Source: Piscibacillus salipiscarius JCM 13188 (GTDB taxonomy: Bacteria > Bacillota > Bacilli > Bacillales > Alkalibacillaceae). Taken from it: a stretch of 64,000 bases of DNA. The DNA lies in the NCBI RefSeq assembly GCF_001311865.1, contig NZ_BBCD01000013.1, positions 1-64,000 of the forward strand. Reading direction: 5' to 3'. Under the pieces are notes generated by a model. That model was not told where the DNA came from, did no database searches, and saw only the letters and a program-made list of their open reading frames with translations. Numbering within the stretch: position 1 is the first letter of the stretch; the number at the start of each line of letters is the position of its first letter. Made by a program: the position numbers and the translations under genes. Shown here piece after piece: positions 20,993 through 32,009 of this stretch.

Positions 20993-21980
20993 GCTTTGCC
21001 CCCTCATCTCCTGTGTATAAATAACAACGAACCGATCGTTCAGGCTCTATATCAATCAAATCTGGGTTCTTCTCAAGACATTGCTCCATCACATGAGGGC
21101 AACGGCTTGAGAAACGGCACCCTGTGGGAAATTTATGCGCAGGTGGAACGGTTCCTCTAATCGTCCCTAAACGATTCAATTCTTTATGAACACTTGGTAG
21201 ACTTTCTAATAAACCTTGCGTATAAGGGTGTTTAGGACCTTTGAATAAATCATACTTCGGTGATGTTTCTACTATTTGTCCCCCATACATAACTAGAACG
21301 CGATCAGCATACTCAGCGACTACACCTAAATCATGGGTAATAAGTAATAGTCCCATATTAAGTTGCTCTTTCATTTTTGACATTAAATCTAATATTTGAG
21401 CTTGGATCGTGACATCAAGTGCCGTAGTTGGTTCATCAGCGATTAATAACTTAGGGTCACACGAAATGGCAATGGCAATCATCGCTCTTTGCCTCATTCC
21501 ACCAGATAATTGATGAGGGTATTCATCTATTGTCTCTTCAGCCCTAGGAAATCCAACTAATTTCAATAATTCTACGGCTCTTAGACGCGCCTGTTTTTTG
21601 CTCATCTTCTTATGTTTTCTAAGAACTTCTATAATTTGATTACCGACCGTATAAACAGGGTTAAGAGCTGTCATTGGTTCTTGGAATATCATCGCTACAT
21701 CATTGCCTCGAACTTTTGTCATTTGCTTATCTGAAAGATCGAGTAAGTTGCGACCTAATAGACTAATCTCACCATCTACAATCTTTCCAGGTTTGTTAAT
21801 TAACTGCATAATGGACAGTGACGTAATACTCTTACCACTTCCTGACTCTCCAACTAATGCAACTGTTTCACCAGCTCTCACTGTTAGGTCAACATCATCC
21901 ACTGCTCTTGCTACTTGGTTATCATCCAAATAGAAATATGTCTTCAAATCTTTCACCTGTAATACTGGTTCGTTTGACAC
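20955..21980 (-). CDS. oppD: Oligopeptide ABC ATPase OppD
   Basis: This is the first ATPase of the peptide importer and the first gene of the operon. Walker A is GESGSGKSI, the signature LSGGMRQR, Walker [14 protein letters not shown], with the Cys-containing C-terminal domain GCRFSSRCP. It starts at GTG (21978-21980) after GGGGTG. The C-terminal tail ([15 protein letters not shown]) extends into oppF, giving an unusually long coding overlap. The order D-F-A-B-C differs from the A-B-C-D-F order of the main B. subtilis opp operon and is closer to app/dpp-like operons. Confidence 0.95.
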   Translation of the reverse strand: MSNEPVLQVKDLKTYFYLDDNQVARAVDDVDLTVRAGETVALVGESGSGKSITSLSIMQLINKPGKIVDGEISLLGRNLLDLSDKQMTKVRGNDVAMIFQEPMTALNPVYTVGNQIIEVLRKHKKMSKKQARLRAVELLKLVGFPRAEETIDEYPHQLSGGMRQRAMIAIAISCDPKLLIADEPTTALDVTIQAQILDLMSKMKEQLNMGLLLITHDLGVVAEYADRVLVMYGGQIVETSPKYDLFKGPKHPYTQGLLESLPSVHKELNRLGTIRGTVPPAHKFPTGCRFSSRCPHVMEQCLEKNPDLIDIEPERSVRCYLYTGDEGAKHGGDRRETSHSN

Positions 21981-22088
21981 CTAGCAACACCCCATTTTTT
22001 AATCCGATCATATGTATTTTTGTTTGTTCTTACTTAAAAAATAGTGCAAAATAATTATTAATTCAGGTAAAATTTATAACCATGCATT

Positions 22089-22118
22089 AATATAAACAGA
22101 CTTTCGTAATTTTTTCAA
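22089..22118 (-). promoter_or_regulatory. Candidate opp operon promoter
   Basis: TTGAAA (22113-22118), 18 bp and TATATT (22089-22094) read toward oppD, giving a leader of about 100 nt. Confidence 0.4.
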
Positions 22119-22134
22119 TATTGTAAATTTGACT

Positions 22135-22149
22135 AATTTTCAGATACTT
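22135..22149. promoter_or_regulatory. CodY-box-like site upstream of opp
   Basis: The 15-mer AATTTTCAGATACTT matches the CodY consensus AATTTTCWGAAAATT at 13 of 15 positions and lies 17 bp upstream of the candidate -35. CodY commonly controls peptide uptake operons in Bacillus. No gene occupies 21981-22258. Confidence 0.45.
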
Positions 22150-22258
22150 TGTCTTTTTTGTTGAAAAAGTCGAAAGTAAGGTCGAATAGCCTAAACAAAC
22201 TGCTTTTTCGAAGTTCGAATATTACGAAATTAATACATTTCGTTTACAGAAGTAATAA

Positions 22259-22297
22259 AAAATCCTTAACTCTATAAGATTATGAGTTAAGGATTTT
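22259..22297 (-). terminator. Terminator of the FecCD relic
   Basis: AAATCCTTAACTC pairs with GAGTTAAGGATTT around an 11-nt loop and is followed on the minus strand by a T-run. It lies directly after the stop codon of the permease relic. Confidence 0.7.
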
Positions 22298-22308
22298 AAA
22301 CATGCTTA

Positions 22309-22461
22309 TTATTGATTTTTAATTAGTAGATAGATAAAATATGGTGCACCGATTAAAGCAACCACGATTCCTGCTGGGATGGTGCCTATATAAAACGAGA
22401 TTTGTCCTGGTGTGCCAGCCATAATTAATAGTGTGAAATCTATCAAAGAAATGCTTAATTC
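22309..22461 (-). pseudogene. Relic of a FecCD-type siderophore ABC permease
   Basis: About 50 codons open without a start (stop just upstream at 22462-22464) and end at TAA 22309-22311. The translation ends GTIPAGIVVALIGAPYFIYL, the characteristic last membrane helix of FecCD iron-siderophore permeases. The remaining 280 residues of a normal permease are missing and the lytic transglycosylase promoter region abuts it. The original terminator is still in place downstream. I infer a deletion relic; a short frameshifted remnant is the alternative. Confidence 0.55.
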
Positions 22462-22525
22462 TTAAACAGATTATTGGATGATTATGGTACAATTTAGTTA
22501 ACGAAGCGAAAAGCAGGTGAACGTG

Positions 22526-23155
22526 ATGATCCAACCTAGTCTATTTGAAGCGATGATGAATTATCGCAAAGTCATGCAATCTAGTCTATTCAACCAAGGC
22601 ACGCAAGCTAGTAATACGAGCAATTTATTTATTCAACTATTCAGTTCATATTTAAGTGGACAACAGAGCCAGTCAGCATTAAATCCACAATTGAATGAAT
22701 CGCAAACGATGTCTGGATCAAATCAGTTACCTTATACACACAGCACGGTGTCACCTGTTGCACTTAAACAATTAAGCTCTACTCAAGAAGCTAGCGGATT
22801 AGATCAATTAATTAATCAAACAGCTGAGAAATATGGTTTAGATTCAAATCTTTTACATAAAGTGATTGAAACAGAATCGAATTATGACCCTAATGCGGTG
22901 AGCGGAGCTGGAGCAGCTGGTTTAATGCAGCTCATGCCAGCAACTGCACAAGCATTGGGTGTTAACAATGTATTTGACCCTGCGCAAAACGTTGAGGGTG
23001 GGGCTAAGTATTTAAAACAAATGGTCGATCGCTACGGTGGGAATTTGAGTTTAGCACTAGCAGCCTATAATGCAGGTCCAGGCAATGTTGATCAGTACCA
23101 AGGCATTCCGCCTTTTGAAGAGACGCAACAATACGTTAGAAAAATATTAGGTTAA
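22526..23155 (+). CDS. Lytic transglycosylase, CwlQ/YjbJ-like
   Basis: This is an SLT-domain murein hydrolase. The first 95 residues are a Gln/Ser/Asn-rich low-complexity region without a signal peptide. The catalytic domain spans about 100-209, with the catalytic Glu in [10 protein letters not shown], then [17 protein letters not shown] and [13 protein letters not shown]. The layout (no signal, N-terminal polar spacer, C-terminal SLT) resembles CwlQ of B. subtilis. The ATG at 22526 is chosen because AGCAGGTG lies 6 nt upstream; a GTG at 22517 is also in frame. Confidence 0.88.
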   Translation: MIQPSLFEAMMNYRKVMQSSLFNQGTQASNTSNLFIQLFSSYLSGQQSQSALNPQLNESQTMSGSNQLPYTHSTVSPVALKQLSSTQEASGLDQLINQTAEKYGLDSNLLHKVIETESNYDPNAVSGAGAAGLMQLMPATAQALGVNNVFDPAQNVEGGAKYLKQMVDRYGGNLSLALAAYNAGPGNVDQYQGIPPFEETQQYVRKILG

Positions 23156-23159
23156 ATCT

Positions 23160-23195
23160 GAAAGGCAGGTAATATAAACTCGCCTTTCTTTTTTT
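23160..23195 (+). terminator. Terminator of lytic transglycosylase gene
   Basis: GAAAGGC pairs with GCCTTTC around a 15-nt loop and is followed by a run of seven T. Confidence 0.75.
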
Positions 23196-23282
23196 ATGTT
23201 GAGATTTCCATTGAATAACCTTAGCAGTTTCGATAAAATGAAACAAAATAATCTACTTCTCAACACAGAAAGGATGAAAATA

Positions 23283-24068
23283 ATGGATTTAAGTGTAATT
23301 TGGCCCTACCTTGTAAACATTGCACTAGCAATAATTACATTAGTAGTCGGACTAGCCGTAATAAAAATGATTACAAAATTTGTTGGTAAACAAATTGAAA
23401 GATCCAAGCTTGATAATAGTTTGAAGCCATTTTTAAAATCTTTAACAAGTGCGATATTGAAAATATTATTAGTGTTATCAGTTGTAAGTATACTAGGTGC
23501 AGATATGACGTCATTTGTTGCTGTATTAGCTGCAGCAAGTTTCGCAGTTGGACTAGCCTTTCAAGGGTCACTGTCTAATTTTGCTGGAGGGATCTTACTA
23601 CTCTCACTTCGTCCATTTAGAGTCGGTGATTACATTGAAGGTAATGGGTATTCAGGCACAGTTGAGGCAATTCAAATTCTTTACACAGAACTTGTAACGC
23701 CTGATAATAAAGTCATTTTCGTTCCAAATGGTAACTTATCTAACTCTGGAATTGTTAACTATTCAGCCAAAGACCAACGACGTGTGGATTTCAAATTTGG
23801 CGTTGGCTACGAAACTGACACACAACACGTCCTTCGTACGCTACATCAAATCGTCGAAAACCATCCATCTACTTTAGATGACCCAGAACCGTTCGTTCGT
23901 TTATCGGCACACGGTGATAGCGCAGTTGAATATACCGTTCGTGTATGGGTTAATGCAGAGGATTTCTGGGATGTTCACTTCGATATCTTAGAACAAGTGA
24001 AAACTCGCTTCGATCAAGAGAAAATCTCAATTCCATATCCACAAATGGATGTTCATGTTAACCAATAA
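23283..24068 (+). CDS. MscS-family small-conductance mechanosensitive channel
   Basis: This is a 261-residue channel that releases solutes on hypo-osmotic shock. Three N-terminal membrane helices are seen; the pore helix is SFAVGLAFQGSLSNFAGGI, followed by the beta domain PFRVGDYIEGNGYSGTVE and a C-terminal alpha/beta domain. The ATG at 23283 follows AAAGGA; the frame extends upstream to 23196 but that part is inside the terminator. The gene is intact. Together with the BCCT importer it fits an organism facing variable salinity. Confidence 0.93.
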   Translation: MDLSVIWPYLVNIALAIITLVVGLAVIKMITKFVGKQIERSKLDNSLKPFLKSLTSAILKILLVLSVVSILGADMTSFVAVLAAASFAVGLAFQGSLSNFAGGILLLSLRPFRVGDYIEGNGYSGTVEAIQILYTELVTPDNKVIFVPNGNLSNSGIVNYSAKDQRRVDFKFGVGYETDTQHVLRTLHQIVENHPSTLDDPEPFVRLSAHGDSAVEYTVRVWVNAEDFWDVHFDILEQVKTRFDQEKISIPYPQMDVHVNQ

Positions 24069-24074
24069 GCATTA

Positions 24075-24105
24075 AACACGAGGTATTAAAGGCCTCGTGT
24101 TTTTT
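24075..24105 (+). terminator. Terminator of mscS gene
   Basis: AACACGAGG pairs with CCTCGTGTT around a 9-nt loop, followed by six T. Confidence 0.85.
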
Positions 24106-24124
24106 ATGTTTTAACTTTTTTCAA

Positions 24125-24156
24125 CAAAAAACTCTCAAACCCGAAGGAATGAGAGT
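24125..24156 (-). terminator. Terminator of rplM-rpsI operon
   Basis: On the minus strand ACTCTCATTC pairs with GGTTTGAGAGT (some wobble) and is followed by six T. Confidence 0.8.
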
Positions 24157-24173
24157 ATTGTATACTTGAAAAA

Positions 24174-24566
24174 TTAACGTTTTGAGAACTGTGGTGCACG
24201 ACGAGCGCCTTTAAGACCGTATTTCTTACGTTCTTTCTCACGTGCGTCACGAGTTAGGAATCCTGCGCGCTTTAATGTTGGGCGATAATCAGGATCTGCT
24301 TCTAGTAGTGCACGAGCAACGCCTAAACGAATTGCTCCTGCTTGACCAGTATATCCACCACCGTTAACGTTCACTAGTACATCATAGTTACCAACGTTTT
24401 CAGTTGCTTCTAAAGGTTGGTTGATGACTAAGCGTAACGTTTCGTGTGGGAAGTAATCTTTTGCATCTACATCATTAACAATAACTTTTCCGCTTCCAGG
24501 AACTAGACGTACACGAGCAACAGAGCTTTTACGACGACCTGTTCCGTAGTATTGTACTTGTGCCAA
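24174..24566 (-). CDS. rpsI: Ribosomal protein S9
   Basis: This is a 130-residue 30S subunit protein whose C-terminal tail reaches the P-site tRNA. It shows [16 protein letters not shown] at the N-terminus and the basic tail [17 protein letters not shown] at the end, with the universal terminal SKR. It is intact, second in the rplM-rpsI operon, 20 nt after rplM. Confidence 0.98.
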   Translation of the reverse strand: MAQVQYYGTGRRKSSVARVRLVPGSGKVIVNDVDAKDYFPHETLRLVINQPLEATENVGNYDVLVNVNGGGYTGQAGAIRLGVARALLEADPDYRPTLKRAGFLTRDAREKERKKYGLKGARRAPQFSKR

Positions 24567-24586
24567 AGTTCTTTACCTCCTTTTAC

Positions 24587-25024
24587 TTACCCGCGAAGTT
24601 CGTAAACTTCTGGATTTTGTGCTTGATGTTTGTGTTCAGGTCCACGGTAAACGTGAAGCTTTTTAGCCATTTTACGACCAAGTTTGTTCTTTGGTAGCAT
24701 ACCTTTAATAGCAATCTCAAGCATTTGCTCAGGGTATTTTGTACGCATTTCGTTTGCTGTACGTTGTTTTAAACCACCAGGATAGTTTGAATGGCGGTAG
24801 TAAATTTTATCGTTTAATTTTTTACCAGTTAAATGAACTTTATCTGCATTCACGATAATAACGTGATCACCAGTATCAACGTGTGGTGTGTAAGTTGGTT
24901 TGTTTTTACCGCGTAGGATTGTTGCTACTTCTGTAGCCAAACGACCTAACGTTTGTCCTTCCGCATCAACTACATACCATTTACGCTCAACGTTGTTTTC
25001 ATTAGCCATGAAAGTTGTGCGCAT
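24587..25024 (-). CDS. rplM: Ribosomal protein L13
   Basis: This is a 145-residue 50S protein and early assembly factor. It begins [20 protein letters not shown], the form common in Bacillaceae, and includes [11 protein letters not shown] and [15 protein letters not shown]. It is intact. A strong promoter and an L13-type leader precede it. Confidence 0.98.
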   Translation of the reverse strand: MRTTFMANENNVERKWYVVDAEGQTLGRLATEVATILRGKNKPTYTPHVDTGDHVIIVNADKVHLTGKKLNDKIYYRHSNYPGGLKQRTANEMRTKYPEQMLEIAIKGMLPKNKLGRKMAKKLHVYRGPEHKHQAQNPEVYELRG

Positions 25025-25076
25025 TGTTTTCCCTCCTAATTCAATCGAATTACTCGAACATTTTTTTTATCTTCAA

Positions 25077-25102
25077 CACGAATAGTTCCGGGGCTAGTCG
25101 TG
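25077..25102 (-). ncRNA. L13 leader-type hairpin
   Basis: In the rplM leader the minus strand reads CACGACTAGCCCCGGAACTA, closing with TCGTG. This matches my memory of the Firmicute L13 leader, bound by L13 for autoregulation. It sits about 20 nt into the transcript and about 50 nt before the rplM start. Confidence 0.6.
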
Positions 25103-25127
25103 GTTATGATAAAATGCCATAGAATAT

Positions 25128-25155
25128 ATTATAATATCTATGGCATAGATGTCAA
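25128..25155 (-). promoter_or_regulatory. Promoter of rplM-rpsI
   Basis: A perfect TTGACA (25150-25155), a 16-bp spacer and a perfect TATAAT (25128-25133) drive rplM. The spacer and -10 region also form a small palindrome (CTATGGCATAG). Confidence 0.75.
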
Positions 25156-25180
25156 GCAAAATTCGTTTATATTTATGATT

Positions 25181-26064
25181 TTATACTGTTAATTTTACCC
25201 TATGAGACGTTTGAATGTGTTTTGTTGTATTCAGCTGTCTTTGCGCCGCTTCAACTGTATGCTTTAATAGCATTGAAATCGTTACAGGCCCTATTCCACC
25301 AGGGACGGGCGTAATCGCTGATGATTTAGGATAACACGATTCGTAGTCTGCGTCACCTATATTGCCTGGGTTATAACCTGCATCAAGTACGATTGACCCT
25401 TCTTTAAGCCATTCACCTTTAACAAATTTAGGGCGACCAACTGCTGCCACAACGACATCAGCCTGCTTCACGATTTGATCTAAGTTTTCCGTTCTTGAGT
25501 GACAAATCGTCACTGTTGCGTTGCGATTTAAAAGCATCATCGATACCGGTTTCCCTAAAATAGGGCTACGACCAATAATAACTGCGTGTTTACCTTCTAG
25601 TTCCAAGTTATAATAATCAATCACTTGTAGAATAGCTGCTGGAGTGCAGCAAGGATAGCGCCTAACTGGAATGTCGTTGCTCCGAATCCGTGAGAGGTGA
25701 CGCCATCTACATCCTTTTCTAATGCAATTTCATCAAATGCTTTTCGTTCATCTATATGGCTTGGTACTGGGTGCTGAAGTAAAATCCCATGCACTTGATG
25801 GTCACTATTTAAGCGTTGAATGACATCTAATAACTCATCAGTTGTCGTCTCTTCAGGTAAAAAGACACGTTCAGATTCCATACCTAGTTTGTGACATGTA
25901 TTAGCTTTCATTTGAACATATGTTTTTGAGGCTTCATCATTTCCTACTAAGATTGTTGCAAGCTTAGGAGTTACACCTTTTCCTTTAAGTTCACAAATTT
26001 GAGCCATAAGCTCATCTTTCACCGACTGTGCTACTTTTCTTCCGTCTAGTATCAATGGATTCAA
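25181..26064 (-). CDS. folD: FolD, methylene-THF dehydrogenase/cyclohydrolase (frameshifted)
   Basis: FolD is a bifunctional enzyme that makes 10-formyl-THF, the one-carbon donor used by PurN and PurH. It starts at TTG (26062-26064) after AGGAGGG. It has YVQMKANTCHKLG (catalytic Lys region), GILLQHPVPSHID, the cofactor motif IIGRSPILGKP and TPVPGGIGPVTISMLL. One missing base near 25665 breaks the frame; repair restores the conserved CTPAAIL motif. About 295 residues. It is the last gene of the purine operon, so donor synthesis is co-expressed with its consumers. Confidence 0.92.
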
Positions 26065-26174
26065 TTTATACCCTCCTGTTGATTAAGAGAGAATACTCTC
26101 CCGCCCAGACGACCGACTTAATAAACACGCAGCTCCCATATGGTTCATTCCATTTTGTCGTCAGTCACTGCATG

Positions 26175-27460
<1,286 letters not shown>

Positions 27461-27463
27461 TTA

Positions 27464-29001
27464 TTAATGCTTAAAGTGACGTACACCTGTAAAGACCATC
27501 GCGATTCCATATGCATTACACTTATCAATCGAATCTTGATCCCGTTTAGAGCCACCAGGTTGAATAATAGCGGTCACGCCTGCCTGGTAAGCAGCCTCTA
27601 CTGTATCGTCCATTGGGAAAAAGGCATCCGATGCCATAACAGCCCCTTTCGCTTTCACACCCGCTTGCTGGATGGCAATGTTCGCTGCTCCTACTCGGTT
27701 CATTTGACCAGCTCCAATACCAATCGTTTGCGAATCTTTGGCGAGTAAAATAGCGTTCGATTTGACGTGTTTGACGACGTTCCATGCAAACTTCAAACCC
27801 TTCCACTCATCTTCTGTTGGCTCTGTTTCGGTAACAACGTGATAATCTACTTCACTAAGCTCAAAGCGATCCTCATCTTGAATAAGCACCCCGCCGCCTA
27901 CTGATTTGACTTGCCTTTCAACCTGACTTTGTTCAGTGCTCACCTCAATTAAGCGAATATTTTTCTTCTTCGTTAAGATGTCTAAAGCTTCATCTGTAAA
28001 CTCCGGTGCTAAAATGATTTCTAAGAAAATTTGACTCATTTCTTCTGCCGTTTTAGCGTCTACTGCTCGATTAAGTGCAACAATGCCACCGAAAATTGAT
28101 GTGGAATCTGCTTCATATGCGTGCTGGTAAGCCTCATAGATTGTTTCGCCGATCCCAACGCCGCACGGGTTCATATGCTTGACAGCGACAGCTGCTGGTT
28201 GCTCGAACTCTTTTGCGATCTGAAGGGCTGAATCAGCATCTTGAATATTGTTGTAAGATAGTTCTTTACCGTGTAACTGCTTCGCTTTTACTAACGTTGA
28301 TTCTTCTGCAAAAGGGGCAGCATAAAACGCAGCTTTTGGTGAGGGTTTTCTCCGTAACGTAATGTTTGTTTCAGTTCATAGGTAACCGTTTTAGTCTCAG
28401 GGAAGTTTGCCTCTGTTTTCCCCGTTAAATACTCTGCAATTAAAGCATCGTAATGTGCCGTATGTCTAAAAACCTTAGCCGCTAACTCTCGTTTTAACTC
28501 TTTAGAGACTTCTTCATTTTTCATATCCTCTAACACACGCACGTAATCTTTCGGGTCGACAATAACGGTCACGTCCTCATGATTTTTAGCCGCTGACCTA
28601 AGCATGGTCGGACCGCCAATATCAATGTTTTCAATTGCCTCATCATATGAAACATCTGGATTAGAGATTGTTTCTTTGAAGGGATAAAGGTTAACGATCA
28701 CAAAATCAATCGGTTCAATTCGGTGTTCTTCTAGTTGGTTAATATGTGCTTGCTCAGAGCGTTTGGCGAGTAAGCCAGCATGAACGTTTGGGTGAAGCGT
28801 TTTAACCCTGCCATTTAGAATCTCAGGAAAATCCGTCACATCTGATATACCAGTTACATTTACACCCGCTTCTTCTAGCACCTTTTTCGTTCCACCTGTA
28901 GAAATAATCTCAATGCCTTGCTCATCTAAATGCCTCGCAAATTCAACAATACCTGTTTTGTCTGATACACTAATTAACGCTCGCTTCGGCAACAACCTCA
29001 T
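27464..29001 (-). CDS. purH: PurH, AICAR transformylase/IMP cyclohydrolase (frameshifted)
   Basis: PurH carries out the last two steps to IMP. The N-terminal cyclohydrolase part has [19 protein letters not shown] and LYPFKETI; the C-terminal transformylase has [26 protein letters not shown] and [11 protein letters not shown]. One missing base near 28330 breaks it. The frame opens with ATG at 29001 directly after the ribosome site; TTG codons at 28995 or 28992 are better spaced and could be the true start. It overlaps purN. Confidence 0.95.
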
Positions 29002-29557
29002 CCTTTCTAAGTAACTCTTTCAATGTCTCTGGGTAAAGACGGTGTTCGACTTTCTGTACTTTCTTTTGTAAACTTTCGTATGTATCTGCTTTCTCTATTA
29101 AAACTTTCTCTTGTTTTATGATAGGTCCTGTATCCATTCCTTCATCCACATAATGAATCGTAACGCCTGTTTCCCTCACTCCAGCATCTAATGCCTGACC
29201 GATCGCATTTAATCCAGGAAATTCAGGTAATAGAGAAGGATGAATATTAACGATTTTGTCTTTATAATACTTTAAAATAGTGGGACCAATTAACCTCATA
29301 TAGCCTGCCAGCACAATAAAATCTATGTGGTTTCTGATTAATAAAGCTAATAAATCAGCTTCATAAGCTAGTTTATCTGGGTAGTCTTTAGGTGATAGAC
29401 TTTCACTTTTGACACCTATGTCAATTGCTCTTGTTAATGCATATGACTGAGGCTGATCTGAGAACAAGAGTGCTACCTGATAGGATTCATCTTCTCCTTC
29501 AACAATCGAATTAAAATTGGATCCATTTCCTGATGCAAACACAGCCACTCGTTTCAC
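28970..29557 (-). CDS. purN: PurN, GAR transformylase
   Basis: PurN is a folate-dependent formyltransferase, step 3 of IMP synthesis. It has [15 protein letters not shown] at the N-terminus, LAGYMRLIG, the catalytic [12 protein letters not shown] (Asn and His) and [13 protein letters not shown]-like sequence [13 protein letters not shown] with the catalytic Asp. It is intact, 195 residues, and overlaps purM by 4 nt and purH by about 30 nt. Confidence 0.96.
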   Translation of the reverse strand: MKRVAVFASGNGSNFNSIVEGEDESYQVALLFSDQPQSYALTRAIDIGVKSESLSPKDYPDKLAYEADLLALLIRNHIDFIVLAGYMRLIGPTILKYYKDKIVNIHPSLLPEFPGLNAIGQALDAGVRETGVTIHYVDEGMDTGPIIKQEKVLIEKADTYESLQKKVQKVEHRLYPETLKELLRKDEVVAEASVN

Positions 29558-30579
29558 GAAGTCCCCTCCTCTACTAACTCAATGCCTTCTTGATTGTTAA
29601 CATAGCCAATGACGTAAGCGTCATCTAGTAAATCCAGCACCTCTGGAACGGATGCTCCATCAACTGCCATCACCATTCCAATTCCCATATTAAATACACG
29701 ATACAGATCGTCATCAAGAAGATGACCGTGTTCTTTAAGGAAATCAAATATTGACGGTCTAGGAAATGCCGACAAATTAATATTGGCTCCAAGCCCCTTA
29801 GGCAGCATTCTTGGTATATTTTCGTAAAACCCGCCGCCTGTAATATGAGCTGCGGATTTAAGAAGGTCCGCTTGCTTTACCTTTAATAGATCATTGACAT
29901 AAATTTTTGTTGGCGTTAATAAAATGTCACCCAAGGGTCGATCAAATAGATCATAAACTTCATTAATATTAAGGTGAGCATCAGCGATAACCTTTCTGAC
30001 AAGTGAAAAACCATTGCTATGGACGCCTGTCGATGGAAGGCCGATTAACACATCCCCTGCTTTAACCTGTTCATTAGAAATGACATCACGTTTCTCACAA
30101 GCTCCGACAGCAAACCCTGCCACATCATACTCATCCTCACCGTAAACACCTGGCATTTCTGCTGTTTCACCGCCAATTAGCGCACAACCCGCTTCCTCGC
30201 ATCCATCTGCGATTCCTTTTACAATCTGTTCGATAACATCAATGTCAGCTTTTCCTAAGCCAATATAGTCTAAAAAGTATAATGGTTCAGCGCCTTGAAC
30301 AGCGATATCATTCACACACATCGCAACTGCATCGATTCCAATGGTGTCGTGGCGATTCAGTTCATAAGCTAATTTTAGCTTTGTACCGACGCCATCCGTA
30401 CCAGAAATTAAAACCGGTTCTTGATAATTTAACTGTGATAAATCAAACATGCCGCCAAAGCTTCCTAAAGCTCCCATTACGCCTAAGCGATTGGTTCGTT
30501 TAACATGCTCTTTCATTCGGTCAACAGCTTTATAACCTGCTTCTATATTAACGCCAGCTTGTTTATAGGCATCTGACAT
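29554..30579 (-). CDS. purM: PurM, AIR synthetase
   Basis: PurM closes the imidazole ring, step 5. It has [47 protein letters not shown] and [15 protein letters not shown], all typical. It is intact with 341 residues. Stop and start codons overlap with purF and purN, so translation is coupled. Confidence 0.97.
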   Translation of the reverse strand: MSDAYKQAGVNIEAGYKAVDRMKEHVKRTNRLGVMGALGSFGGMFDLSQLNYQEPVLISGTDGVGTKLKLAYELNRHDTIGIDAVAMCVNDIAVQGAEPLYFLDYIGLGKADIDVIEQIVKGIADGCEEAGCALIGGETAEMPGVYGEDEYDVAGFAVGACEKRDVISNEQVKAGDVLIGLPSTGVHSNGFSLVRKVIADAHLNINEVYDLFDRPLGDILLTPTKIYVNDLLKVKQADLLKSAAHITGGGFYENIPRMLPKGLGANINLSAFPRPSIFDFLKEHGHLLDDDLYRVFNMGIGMVMAVDGASVPEVLDLLDDAYVIGYVNNQEGIELVEEGTS

Positions 30580-32009
30580 TAAGATCTCACTCCAATCAGC
30601 TTCTCTTTTTCATGGGGCGGCAAGGAATCTTCGTATAAATCGGTTGGATATTTGCCCGTAAAACATGCCAAGCAATGGCCACAATTAGGACTGGCATCTT
30701 GACGGTCAACGGCATTAACCATATGTTCAATTGGTAAGAATGATAGAGTGTCAGCGCCGATGATCTTTTGAATTTCCTCAACTGAGTTATTAGCTGCAAT
30801 TAACTCCCCAGAGTTAGACGTATCTATGCCGTAAAAGCATGGATGCGTAATAGGCGGGGAACTAATACGAACATGAACCTCTGATGCTCCCGCTTCTTTC
30901 AACATTTTGACGATTCGTTTTGAGGTGGTACCTCGTACAATGGAATCATCCACCATCACGACCCGTTTGCCTTCAACAATCTTTTTAACCGCAGATAACT
31001 TCATCTGCACGCCTCGCTCGCGAAGCGCTTGAGAAGCTGAATAAACGTACGCCCAACATAACGATTTTTTATTAACCCTAATTCATATGGTGTTCCAGAT
31101 TGTTCTGCGAAACCGATCGCAGCTGATATACTCGAATCAGGTACACCCGTTACAACGTCTGCTTCAACTGGTGACACCTCGGCTAGCTTTTTACCTAAGC
31201 GTTTACGTACGCTATGAATATTTTGGCCATCTACATTACTATCTGGTCTTGAGAAATAAATATATTCCATCGAGCAAATGGATCTGTTTTTAGCCTCTGA
31301 AAAGGTATCAAAGTGAATGCCTTCGTCATCAATAACGACCAGTTCACCCGGGACGATTTCACGCACATATTCAGCCCCGACGACATCAAATGCGCATGTT
31401 TCTGAAGCGATCACGTATCCAGCGCCAACTTTACCAAGTGATAATGGTCTCATCCCGCGAGGATCTAATGCTGCAATTAAACGTTTTTCATCGAGCATGG
31501 CGATCGCGTAAGCACCTTCCAGTTCGTTTAACGCTTGCTTAATGCGATCCATAATGGGACCTCTACCTGCACGTTTAATCAAGTGCGCAATCACTTCCGT
31601 ATCAGAGGTTGTTTGAAAAATACTGCCCGTTTCTTCTAATTCCTCGCGAAGTTTAGTGGCATTAACTAGGTTTCCGTTATGAGCCAAAGCAAGCGAACCG
31701 GTACTCGAACGAAAATGAAGAGGCTGTATGTTTTCTGCCGTCTTACCGCCTGATGTAGAGTACCTAACATGCCCAATCGCAGCATAACCTGATAGACTGA
31801 TTAACTCATCTTCATCTAACGTCCGTCACTAGACCTTCCCCTTTAGACTGTTTTAAATCAACCCCATCTGATACAACGACACCTGCTCCTTCTTGACCTC
31901 GGTGCTGCAGAGCATGTAAGCCGTAATACGTCATGTGTGCTGCTTGAGGGTGACCAAACACACCAAATATTCCGCATTCCTCATTTAAGCCTTTGATTTC
32001 ACCAAACAT
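30579..32009 (-). CDS. purF: PurF, amidophosphoribosyltransferase (frameshifted)
   Basis: PurF commits PRPP to purines. After an 11-residue propeptide [11 protein letters not shown] comes the catalytic Cys of CGIFGVFGH, as in the B. subtilis enzyme, which also carries a 4Fe-4S cluster. The glutaminase part shows [13 protein letters not shown] and the transferase part [13 protein letters not shown]. Cysteines in [14 protein letters not shown] suit the Fe-S cluster. Missing bases near 31815 and 31010 break the frame. About 477 residues. Its start lies inside the end of purL. Confidence 0.94.

Noticed and set aside
22319-22534. 71-codon open frame on the minus strand before the lytic transglycosylase gene
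   Set aside because: Its translation is His- and Asn-rich nonsense; the neighbouring frame carries the recognisable FecCD helix.
26065-26174. Possible riboswitch between purD and folD
   Set aside because: Only a short GAGAG/CTCTC palindrome is visible; no aptamer core or terminator.
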